This document shows, one piece after another, positions 35,314 through 45,765 of a stretch of DNA of 64,000 bases. Position 1 is the stretch's first letter. Each line of letters starts with the position of its first letter. Below the pieces are notes generated by a model. The model was given only the letters and a program-made list of their open reading frames with translations, was not told the origin of the DNA and did no database searches. The position numbers and the translations under genes were made by a program. The stretch lies in the NCBI GenBank assembly GCA_003550325.1, contig QKWP01000101.1:446704-510703 (forward strand), written 5' to 3'. Source of the DNA: Gigaspora rosea (Eukaryota; Glomeromycota; Glomeromycetes; Diversisporales; Gigasporaceae).

Positions 35314-35447
35314 GTTGGCAATGGAGCGAATGGAGTTCAATGATTGTGCGAATGGAACTCAAAAAACTAGTATCCATTGGCTCCGTTCAGAGCTCCATTG
35401 GCTCTATTCGCAGCTCCATTGGGCTCCATTGAACTCCATTGCCCCCC
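35314..35447. repeat. Palindromic-core tract built on CTCCATTG/CAATGGAG
   Basis: GGCAATGGAGCGAATGGAG at the left and CTCCATTGGGCTCCATTG and CTCCATTGCC at the right make the whole 130-bp tract an imperfect inverted repeat of an 8-bp unit. Confidence 0.65.
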
Positions 35448-35545
35448 AGATATCATACCCCCTATATACTAGACCCGGAGTATAGGCTATTAACCTATAA
35501 CCAAAAATAAATATTTAAAATAGATATCACGTGATAACTAACCGT

Positions 35546-35915
35546 GCCCATTGGGGGCGTGCACTTATTTGTGCGGGTGATACAAACCCAAAAAGGGAAA
35601 TTAGCCAATCGGAGAACGTAAATCCCGGATCATCCCGACACGTGAGCAAAGCGAAGAAAAACACAAAAAAAAACCGTAAAAAGAGAAAATACAAGAAAAC
35701 GAGTGTATAAACCTGTCTTGGTGCACTAATTAAAAATGACGGGAATGAAATTTTACATATAATAAGCATCACTCTAACCCTATAGTTTCTAATGTTAAGA
35801 CCCTAACCCTACCCTAACCCTAAATTTATAATTTCACGAACTTAGTTTATTTTTACGTTGAATTTCCTTTTTAGGTTTGTATCACCCGCACAAATAAGTA
35901 AATCGCCCATTGGGG
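35546..35915. mobile_element. MITE with 11-bp target-site duplication
   Basis: GCCCATTGGGG is present at 35546-35556 and 35905-35915. The 348-bp element between (35557-35904) has inverted termini sharing ACTTATTTGTGCGGGTGATA and CAAACC. An 11-bp duplication is in the range of Mutator-like elements. The interior holds AACCCTAACCCTACCCTAACC. No open frame of substance is present. Confidence 0.8.
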
Positions 35916-35997
35916 TGCGCGGTATGCTATGTAAATCAAAGTTATATGTAAAGATTTTTTCAGATAGCGATCTAATTTTATAAAGACAAGCAGAAAT

Positions 35998-36170
35998 TAC
36001 ATGTCCGATGATTTTATCGGACATCGGACATTTCCAAATTGTCCGAAGCAATGTCCAATGTCCGATGAGGCGCAGTTATAGTTGTCAACGGACAATATCC
36101 AATAATTTGCACAGGACAATTCTGACAATTGTCCGATGTTCGAAGATATGTCCGATGCTAATCATAGTCC
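35998..36170. repeat. Palindromic-core tract built on TGTCCGAT/ATCGGACA
   Basis: Alternating TGTCCGATG and ATCGGACAT blocks with irregular spacers. A small outlier with ATGTCCAATCCTATGTCC is at 36960-37025. Confidence 0.7.
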
Positions 36171-37726
36171 ATCCATAAACTTATATGACAAATGCGAAAG
36201 CGCCTGAAGAAATTAATTTATATTATTGTTCAATTCAGTGTATATATGTATAAGGTAACTGCGCGACGCAGGAACATAAATAACGATGTTGTAATATATG
36301 TGGCTTTTAACGTATTATAAAGCTTTTAATGTATTTTCGTATGCGACATGGTAATCATATCTAGCAATTGAATTAATTCGGCCCAAATTGGTTTATAATC
36401 GCCGTGTTCTTGCCATAAACAATGAATTATTTGATTATAGGAAATTTTTGTATTTACATTTCTGAATCATGCTATATTAATTCTCTAAATAATTCGTCGG
36501 TCCTGTCCATAATAATAATAATAATAAATACGTATTCGTTGTATGCGTTATATGTTGTACATCGGGAATAGAATCTTGGTAGATTTAGAATCAATATAAG
36601 TTGATTCTAAATACTCATATGTTTGAAACGAAATTTTAAATTCATTCAAATCGGTAAAGAATTTCGAACTTACAGTAAAGGTGATTCTGAATCCATTTAG
36701 CGTATATTCAATTAAAAACATTAAATTAACTTCAATTTACATCAATTATTAATTGACTAGTGTCATTAGTAAATTTGAAAATAACATGCAAATCGATGAT
36801 AGTCATTTATTCCTTATAACCCTATCTAGTTAGTAAATATGGCTTATTCATGGTTTCACAATACGAACATTTTATTATAATTAATTTATTATATATAAGC
36901 ATAATTTTATTGGTTGATTGTCACATGTTTTGTTAATTGGCCAATAATATAACCGATTTAATCTTATGTCTGATCTTATGTCCAATCCTATGTCCATTGC
37001 TTTCCAATGTCCGAATTCCATTGGTGCCAACCCTGAAGACAAGTATTACGTCCCTACAAACAAAGCTATAGAGCCATTTCTTTAAAAACGTAACTAAATT
37101 TACTCCTTTCTTTTTGCTACTTTTTTTAAGAAAAAAAACGCGTAGCATATTACAGTTTTTTCATGTTTAAATAAATGAAATGATTCAATAGCCTTGTTCG
37201 TAGAGATGTAATGCTAGTCTTTGTGAAAATTTATCCAAAATGATCGAACCGTTAGGCTGTACATCTATTTAAAATTTTGTATTAATTATTATAAAATTAT
37301 TACCTATCGATCACAATCTGAAAAAATATTTATTAATAAATTTTATTATATAGTTTTGATTTAAATAGTATACCGCGCATCCCAGTGCACCATGATGCAC
37401 CAGGTGAAACTAATTAATTTCACCAGATGAGACTGCAACTCTAGTGTAAACCCCATTTTTTAAAAACCATACCATACTATATATGACATTATTGACAATT
37501 AGAAATTGTTTATATAAAATTAATGATAGTTACTGGTAGATAGTTATCATATAAAATCTTAAAATCTGATTGATTGGTCCGAAGCCACCTTTTGCTGTGG
37601 GCTCCCCATATGAGTGAGTGCTTTTGGAGAATCGACTGTATAAATAAACACGAAAGAAATTCAAATAATTAAATTATACTTAAAATATTCATTACTTTAA
37701 AATTAATTATAGTTTCTTTTTTACAA
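36171..37726. other. Spacer upstream of the P450 pseudogene
   Basis: No gene recognised. It contains an ATA microsatellite at 36517-36533 and the small TGTCC outlier at 36960-37025. Confidence 0.4.
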
Positions 37727-39976
37727 ATGACTTTCTTGCTTTATTTGATTTTCATAGGTTTGACTTTATTATTTACTTTATACGTAGAATTAATAAATCT
37801 CCTAAAGAATTGGATTTCATTCCAACTGTTTCTTCCTTTAAATATATATCAATTTTGTTGAGTAATGGAGGACAACATGAAATTCAAAAACTTATTCGTG
37901 AATCTGATCCTAATAAGATCGGTTTAGTAAAAGTTAGTAAAAGTTGGTAATCTTACTTATCATTAAGTTCCGTTATTGTAAAAAGTTAATACTCGTTCGA
38001 TATTTTAGATTTTTACCCTCGGTTGGACGATTCATATAACTGACATTGAATATGCTAAATCATTACTCTCTGAGAGTGGTACATATAATTGTCTTTTTAA
38101 TTTTGAATTCTCGGTTCATTTCTAAAAAAAATTTTTTTTAAGAACACACGATTCCAAAATTCGAACTTCCGCCCAAAATTCCATTTAGTATTGTCTTTGG
38201 AAATGGAATACTAATATCGAATGGAGATGTAAAATCATTTTTTATTAAAATTTTTAAGTGATATTGTTAAAAGTTTTCCAACTTTTTGATCCGTTTCTTC
38301 GTTTTAAAGCATTGGGTGCGACAGCGAAAAATTGCATCACCAGCATTTAATCGGGTGCTTTGTCCTGATATAGCTACAGAATGCACAAATGAGTTTATAA
38401 TGTTGTTAAATAAATGGATAGACACTCCGGTAGATGTGCTTTCATTAACGAAACGTCTTACTATTCAAATATTAGGCAAATTGGCTTTTGCTTATGATAT
38501 GAAAGTACGTATTGTATAACTTATATAAATTAGGAATTGGTATTTCACATGGTCAAAAATATGCGGAAATCCTTGTTCCTAAAAAATATATATAAAACTT
38601 ATAAATGTTTTTATAATTTACAACTAACTACGTATAATAAATTTTCTTTAAAAAAGGCATTGGATAGCTTGGAAGAACGGCCTTATTTTTTAAATCTATT
38701 TGACAAAATTTTTAAACATGCTAATAGTCCATTATTTATAATATTTCCATTTATGAATTCACTTCCTTTTGAAAGAAATATTGAATTTTCTTCATTAGTT
38801 AAAGAGTTTGATGATTTTATATTTAAAATAATTGAACAACGAAGGCTTAAAATGTCTAAAGCAAAAAATGAAAATGAAAATACTGATTTATTAGCTGGAA
38901 TTTTGGAATCTGCTAACCATGAAGAATATAATTACACAAATAAGGAACTTAGAGATAGTATAATTAATTATTTTATTGCCGGAACAGAAAGCAAGTATTA
39001 AGTTTATTATCATTTATTATTAAGTCAAATGATATATACTGTAGTAATTTAATCCATTAAATTTATATAATCTAGCTTCTTAAACTTCAATAAGCATTAT
39101 TCTTTATTATTTAGCAAAATACCCTGTAATTTGAATTTTTATAATGCCAAATTAGATCTTATTTGATATTATTTGATTTCAATATAAATTTTTTTGCCTT
39201 TTTTTCAGGATATTCAAAAAAAAGCAAGAGAAGAAGTAATTAATGTCCTAGGAAGCGCTTCAAATTTACCAACTTCTGAAAGCCTTAAGGTATTTTCCTA
39301 TTTTTATTTTTTAAAGTTTATCTATAAAATGTAAACTCCTAATTAATATAACTCTTAATTTTGTAAAATTACTATAATAGAACCTAAAATATCTAACATC
39401 AATAATTATGGAATCACTTCGTCTTTATCCACCAGCAAGCTGATTAGTACATCGTAAACCTACTAAGTCATTGAATTTATCAAGTAACATTACATACCGA
39501 AAGGAAAAAATGTTACAGTAAATTTTGGCAAATTCATAGAAATCCAAATATTTGGAATGATGCCGATAAGTTTATACCTGAAAGATTTATAAATCCTACG
39601 AAAGAGACAAAAAATAATTGGATTCCATTTTCTATTGGACCTAGAAATTGGTATGTTTTTTATATATAGTACATGAACATGAATTATTTAAGTTATATTA
39701 TATTCATGTATGCATTATATTCTTGTTTTATAGCCTTGGTCGAAATTTTTCAATGATGGAACAAAAAGTTGTTATTGCATTAACATGTAAGTTAATTTAA
39801 AAACGCATTACTTTTTTTAAACACATAATAATAACTAAAATTTTTATTTATTTGTAGTACTTAATTTTGAAATATTATTGCCTCCAAATGCTCAACATTT
39901 AGATGAAATACCTTTAAAAAAAACTTTTGTGCTACAACCTAAAAAAATAGATCTTATATTTTCAAAGTTAAAATAA
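37727..39976 (+). pseudogene. Cytochrome P450 pseudogene
   Basis: Order of blocks: a hydrophobic N-terminal anchor (MTFLLYLIFIGLTLLF), frame change, RRINKSPKELDFIPTVSSF, then TLGWTIHITDIEYAKSLLSE, IPFSIVFGNGILISNGD and the C-helix WVRQR (W and R contact the heme). Next come a 115-codon exon ending FIAGTES, DIQKKAREEVINVLG, the K-helix ESLRLYPP (ExxR), NDADKFIPERF and the cysteine loop FSIGPRN|CLG rebuilt across a clean GT-AG intron (F..G.R.C.G). The C-terminus ends at TAA 39974-39976. Damage: frame break near the start, missing DTT-side exon of helix I between 39000 and 39210, in-frame TGA at 39441-39443 and two frameshifts before PERF. P450s oxidise lipophilic substrates in the ER membrane; this copy cannot. 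Confidence 0.85.
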
Positions 39977-40375
39977 AGCTTTTTTTTAGTACAATACAAC
40001 AAAGATATATAAGTATTAAACAAAAAGATTTATGCAAATTAAAACTAGCAAATTGTTTCCATTGGATTAGCAGTTTACAAATTTTATATTATAAAAAAAT
40101 TTTTAAATTGCGAAATTTATTTATTTATAACTAAAATTATGTTTATTAATATTAATTTAGGTTTAACTTAGCTTACAATAAAAATTAATTTTGTGTAAAC
40201 TATATTAAATTACATAATTTAATACAATTTTACATAACTTACGTTGGTCCTTCAGAATATATATATATATATGGGTCTTTCCTTGAAAATAGGGTTCCAG
40301 GGTCCCAAAACAAAAATTGAGATTTTTGTTAAATCTTAACTTATGAAACGCAAAAGCTCATTTTGTACATAATAT

Positions 40376-40490
40376 TAAAATGAGAGATCTCTTGCAGTAT
40401 AGGCGAACTTATTCTAAATCAATTAGTCAATAATACATTTATTAATGGTATAACCTATACCGCAAGAGATCCAAAATGAGTTATGAAAGT
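40376..40490. repeat. Short inverted repeat around AGATCTCTTGC
   Basis: ATGAGAGATCTCTTGCAGTA (40380-40399) pairs with TACCGCAAGAGATCCAAAAT (about 40459). This may be a small MITE without identified target duplication. Confidence 0.4.
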
Positions 40491-40904
40491 CCAGAAATTT
40501 GGCTGAAAATTAAAATAATTACTGGCGCCGTAGAGTTATTTTCAGGGCAAAAACCCATATTATTTTATAGCTTTATCAACAATAAATTTAATATTCCTTT
40601 TTTTTTAAAAAAAAAAAAAAAAAAAAAAGTATAATAATAACTATAAAATAATTAAAAAAAAATTGTGTAATTTAACTTTTGAGTATCTCTACAAACTTTT
40701 ATATATAGTTTGTTCGAATTATTTGCCTGTGTTAATTTAGTTCATGAATACATATTGGCTTATAATCAAATTACAGCAAAATCTTACTATAATGAACTTC
40801 TTCTGACATAATTAAATGTGAATTTTTAATCCTATATTATTGTGTTTGGAATGTGTAAATGTTGTATATTCGATGATTCGATCAATTTATTCAAGCTTTA
40901 CTAT

Positions 40905-40990
40905 ATAAGCACGAAATAACGCCCATCTGTACGTTAATTGAATTGCACGTTATTTTGGATACGCCCATGTGTGTTATTTCGAAATAAGGG
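40905..40990. mobile_element. Small MITE related to the sacsin-intron element
   Basis: GCACGAAATAACGCCCATCT and the inverted GCCCATGTGTGTTATTTCG bound about 75 bp. The terminal motif CGAAATAACG is shared with 25977-26094. Confidence 0.5.
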
Positions 40991-41039
40991 TGATATTTTT
41001 TGAATTCAATATAGTCAATCTTCCATAAATACATGTAAT

Positions 41040-41480
41040 TATCAATATTATTTGATGGAATTTCTTGTGTAATTCATAATAATTACAAGATCAAAATTCA
41101 AATCCACATCTTGATGAGTTCCATTATAAAATTCAGAAGCAGCAAATTTACAAAGCTTGGAGTTCGTCATGTTTAACCTTAACACAAAGTTAGGACCACA
41201 TAACTTTGTATTCATATCCAGGCTTACCAATCTAATATTGAATTTAAATAATTTAATATTAAATTAAAATTTATTAAAATTATTTAACATTAAATTGTAT
41301 TATTTACATCTTCAAATGCCGCTAATGATTCCTCCCAACCCCCTACATTAAATATATATGCAACACATTCCAGGTTGTAGCAGGATATTCTATAGGATGA
41401 ACAACTTTCATTTTTATCATTTATATTATGCATTGCTGTTATATCATTTTCGATGTTAAAGCTTCATTTTCGGAAGGTAA
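41040..41480 (-). pseudogene. Weak coding-like fragment, unassigned
   Basis: On the minus strand, LECVAYIFNVGGWEESLAAF followed by ED and a GTAAATA donor-like site reads well around 41310-41375. An open frame at 41048-41230 follows after an AT-rich gap. The two may be exons of one lost gene. I do not recognise it. Confidence 0.25.
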
Positions 41481-41534
41481 ATTCTATTGTAATAAAATAA
41501 ATAATTATTTGAATTCTAATTCAAGTTTATATAA

Positions 41535-41826
41535 TTTAGTACATGTGCGTTGTAACGCACCCACCTGATAAACCAATCAGATCGTAGGATCAGGTGTGAC
41601 GCGAAAGTGAAAAAAACAGCGATATTTTAAAAAATCACTTATAGCTTATATTTTTGCTTATGAGACCACCCTTCATGCATTAACAAAAAAAATTCCGTGC
41701 AAAATTTTACTATAAAACTCCTCTTCCCGCCCATGCATTACTCTCGCCTACCCTAAACCTAACTAACAAAAGAATGGGTTGTTTTGGTTGTTTTGATTTA
41801 GTTCGTTACAACGCACTTGCACTAAA
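41535..41826. mobile_element. MITE with GTGCGTTGTAACG termini
   Basis: TTTAGTACATGTGCGTTGTA (41535 onward) and its inverted partner ACGCACTTGCACTAAA (ending 41826) give about 23-bp TIRs with few mismatches. The interior includes CCTACCCTAAACCTAAC. The target duplication is not clear. Confidence 0.65.
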
Positions 41827-42191
41827 TGATAAAAATCTATAATTAATTATATATTTATACTATCAGTTTCGCCAAATCCTCTTCATACAAGGTTTCTATG
41901 TCGTCGATAATGTGAAAGTTGCAATCTTCCATTTAAGTCCTATAAAAAAGGAGCATGATGGAAAGTCGTTTTGATTGGCCAACGTGATACAATTGATGTA
42001 GATCGTTACACAAATTATTTATATTAGTTTTAGAGTACTCCCTATATGAAAACGTAATCGTCCATATGACAAGTGGCTAAGCACGTTACCTATGGTCAGA
42101 AAACGTTGGTCTTTCGCTTTACTAGCAGTTAGCAAATTTAATCCCATATAATCCCATTCCCAGAAAACTTTTACTAGTGCCGTATTTTTGC

Positions 42192-43191
42192 TTATCGTAT
42201 GGGTCTTATGTAACAACCCGTGCTTTTTTTGAAAGCTTATCGTACGGGTTTATATGAAAATCACGTGACACATGATTTTCATATAGACCGGTGTGAATTT
42301 AGTTATTTTACAAGCAAAAACTGAATTCGGTTTTTGCTACAAAACTATGTATTAATATGTGAGTTTGGTATTTTTTTATAATTGGACAAAGACTTTTGTT
42401 TAACTGGGTATTTTTTATAATTGTAATAGATTGGGCGAAGACTTTTATTAACTGGGTATTTTTATAATTGTAATAGATTGGGCGAAAACTTTTATTAGCT
42501 GAGTATTCTTTTATAATTGTAATAGATTGGGCGATGACTTTTATTATCTGGGTATTTTTTATAATTGCAATAGATTGGGCGAAGACTTTTATTATCTGGG
42601 TGTTTTTTATAATTGCAATAGATTAAGCGAAGACTTTTATTATTTGGGCATTTTTTTATAATTGTAATAGATTAGGCGAAGACTTTTATTATTGGGTATT
42701 TTTTTATATTTGTAATAGATTGGGCAAAAGTTTTTATCTAACTGGGTATTTTTTTTATAATAGTAATAGATTGGATGCCGAAGATATATTATAAATTTTT
42801 TGTTTTTTTTTACAAGTAATTAAATGTGTTTTTTTTTTTTAAAAAAAAAATTTAAATGGTTGGAACAAAGACTTCAATGAATTGTGTATCTTTTAATATT
42901 GTAAATAGCTTGGACGAAGATTTTTAAAAAAAATTATAATTGACTAGAACGAAACTAATTAGTCGTGTGTTTTTTAATATTGTAATTAGCTGGAGTGAAT
43001 AAATTGTAATTGGCAGAAACGAAGACATCAATTAGTTGGTTGTTTTTTAATATTGTAATTTGTTAGTGTTTTTTTTTTAAATTGCAATTGTTGGGCAGTG
43101 AAGGTTTATTCAATACGAAAGTTTTTTTTATAGTTTAATTATTATTATTGTTAAGTGACGCACGGGTTGTTACGTCAGACCCATACGATAA
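42192..43191. mobile_element. Nested 1.0-kb TIR unit with minisatellite interior
   Basis: TTATCGTATGGGTCTTATGT (42192) and the inverted ACGTCAGACCCATACGATAA (ending 43191) form 32-bp TIRs with two mismatches. Just inside the left TIR a second CTTATCGTACGGG block and a near-perfect hairpin with an ATGAAAATCACGTG arm are present. Confidence 0.65.
42360..43090. repeat. Minisatellite of about 55-60 bp
   Basis: About eleven copies of a unit with ATAATTGTAATAGATTGGGC, GAAGACTTTTATTA and CTGGGTATTTTT. The left eight are regular; the last few (42850-43090) are increasingly diverged. Confidence 0.85.
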
Positions 43192-43193
43192 TA

Positions 43194-43325
43194 TAGTTAT
43201 TATATGGATATGTATGTATAAGTTAGTTAAACACCGATTCATATTCAATCACGTGGCCTTCGGCCACGTGCTTTCATATGAACCGGTGTGTAACTAACTT
43301 AAATACACATATCATACAATAACTA
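43194..43325. mobile_element. 132-bp foldback hairpin
   Basis: The whole unit is one inverted repeat with arms of about 64 bp. The centre is a perfect hairpin, CACGTGGCC and GGCCACGTG around a TTC loop (43250-43270). The arms share TAAGTTAGTTA and ACCGGTTCATAT-type blocks. Confidence 0.75.
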
Positions 43326-43341
43326 TAATTAATAGTCTAAG

Positions 43342-44322
43342 TATACTGTAGTTAAGTAGGCTCGTGAAATTTATTTTATTTTCTTTTTTTGGGGGTTTTT
43401 TTCAAAAGCATTATTTCAATAGCTAATATAATAAAACTTGACATAGGTGATTACAAGAGAGGTCTGAATGATACTTTCGATAAGTCAATTTATTATGTAG
43501 TTTAAAATTTCTATTAGTAAAAACATTAACAAGTTTGTCATTTTCAATTTACAACTATTTTACAACATACCATCTTTTTTTATCCCTGGCCAGCAATTAA
43601 TTGAGTATCCAAGGAGACTATTCAACAAACTGTCAGATCCTAATTATCAATGTCAACGAATTACACAGTATTACTTCTTTCTAAAAGTTTTATAAAAGAT
43701 ATAAGGAAGCCTGAAAAAAATTTCAAATGCACACCATCTCTCAGCCTTACTCGTATGACAACTGATTTAACTATTTCATCAATAATTTTTTCATTTGGCA
43801 AAAAACTAGTGGATTCTGAACTGACGTAATTACACTTAATTAACTTTATTCTTTTTATTTATTTATTTTTTATTAATTTTCGATGATTATATTTGATAAA
43901 TAAAAACCACACAAGTATCAATTATGATCTATATTTTAATTGATTATATTAAATAAGAATTGTTTCGGTCACTAGTTAATTATATCGAAGATAATGCTTG
44001 AAAATAACTTCAATTATGCCATTATTTGCTAATCACAACTATATTATTTCAATTAAAATTTCAACTATATTAGCCAGAGTAATACTATTCAATTGCTCTT
44101 TTCATATTTGACAGTCTTTATACCTTATATAGTACAAATTTTTTTCCTGTGAAGTTCCTATGTTTTACAAATTAAGTATCATTCAGATCTTTCTTGTAAT
44201 CACCTATATTCTCTTGATTACAAGTTTTAAGACTGTGTATTAGCTGTTGAAATAATGCTTTTGAAAAAAAACCAAAAAATAAATAAAATAAAATAAATTT
44301 CACAAGCCTACTTAACTATACT
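43342..44322. mobile_element. Nested TIR unit with about 140-bp arms and a coding-like fragment
   Basis: Left arm 43342-43477 and right arm 44175-44322 pair (GTTAAGTAGGC, AAAAGCATTATTTCAA, ATAGGTGATTACAAGA). Between them at about 43690-43830 one frame reads KSFIKDIRKPEKNFKCTPSL followed by SLTRMTTDLTISSIIFSFGK, then stops. I do not recognise the protein; it may be a captured host fragment. Confidence 0.55.
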
Positions 44323-44916
44323 GTTAGCTATTAGCAAAAAATACGGCACTAGTAAAAGTTTTCTGGGAATGGGATTATATGGGATTAAATTTGCTAACTG
44401 CTACAGTAGTAAAGCAAAAGACCAACATTTACTGAAAATTATTTGGCCATAGGTAACATGCTTAGCTACTTGTCATATAGATGATTACGTTTTCATATAG
44501 GGAGTACTCTAAAACTAATATAAATAATTTGTATAATGATCTACATCAATTGTATCATGTTGGCCAATCAAAATGACTTACCATTATGCTTAAAAAAGAG
44601 TAAACAGAATTTATAGTCAAACACAGTATGCGGACATTTGTTTTAATTAGTTAAAAATGTAAACAAGTAAACAAATATGCAATGTAGATTATTATATAAA
44701 TTTAGATATTTCAGTCAGGGATTTTACCATATTTGGGGGTCGGCTAAAGCCAGGTACATCACGAGATTTCCCGATGATCAATGATCATTGGGTAATCACG
44801 GGATCCAAAATTTTATTATATCGATATTTAAACTTTTTTTTCTGTTCTTACCCGGGAGCAAAAAAAATTAACTTTAAGCGGCCTTCTATTAATGTGTTGA
44901 TCTTGCAATACAACAT

Positions 44917-45570
44917 ATGCGGTCATGTTTTAAACCACTAGTTTGTAAGTATATAGTTTATTCAAAAACAATGCACACATTTTATCGTCAATGGAATTCT
45001 CTATTAAATACCACTTTTCTGCGCTTGTAAAATTTTTTTAAAAAAATTTAAAAAAAATTTAAAAAAAAAAATTTTAAAATTAAAAATAATAAAAAAAATT
45101 AAAAAAAAAAAAAAAAACAAAAAAAATTAATAAAAAAAAAAATTAAAACATTTAAAAAAAAAAAAAATAAAAAATAAAAAATAAAATCTGTTATTTCGCT
45201 TACGTTTTAAATTACTAGATATTTAAAAAACAATGTACACGTCTTATCGTCAATAAAATTCTCTATTAAATATTATTTTTCTGTTCTTTTTAATTAACAG
45301 GAAGTAAATATATAATTTATTATAAAGTCAATGTACGCACTTTATCGTCAATAGAATTCTCTATTAAATATTGCTTTTCTGTCACTTTATTTATGTTTAA
45401 AATTACTAGACGGTAGTTTTAGTTTATTCAATAAACAAAGTGCACATCTTATCGTCAACAGAATTCCCTATTAAATATTATTTTTCTGTTCTTTCACTTA
45501 CGCTTTAAATTACTAGTTTGTAATTATATAATTTATTAAAAAACAATATAAACGTTTTATTGCAAATATC
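44917..45570. repeat. Subterminal tandem repeats of the MULE
   Basis: Five diverged copies of a roughly 100-120 bp unit (blocks TTTATCGTCAATGGAATTCT, CTATTAAATA, TTTTCTG, AAATTACTAG), interrupted at 45030-45185 by an A-rich run. They lie only on the side downstream of the transposase. Such arrays in DNA transposons may be transposase-binding sites (inference). Confidence 0.75.
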
Positions 45571-45765
45571 ATTTAATAAATCCTGCACTATAGACTATCT
45601 AAAATTTTAGTAGTTTTAGTTTAGTTTTCTTTTTAAATTTTTTAAGCATCGTTCATGTTTTGATTCAATCCAAGCCAGTATATTACATTTTATTTAATAA
45701 AAACTGTATATATCCGATATACAAAGAATGGCATTCAAAGATACGTAATTAGAATTTTTTTTCTT

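Larger units (their letters stand above)
41953..44589. mobile_element. Composite element with about 240-bp inverted arms
   Basis: Left arm 41953-42194 and right arm 44333-44589 are long inverted copies (shared blocks include GAGTACTCCCTATATGAAAA and AATCCCATATAATCCCATTC). Between them sit three separate inverted-repeat units (42192-43191, 43194-43325, 43342-44322). No transposase is seen. Arms this long resemble foldback elements. Confidence 0.6.
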
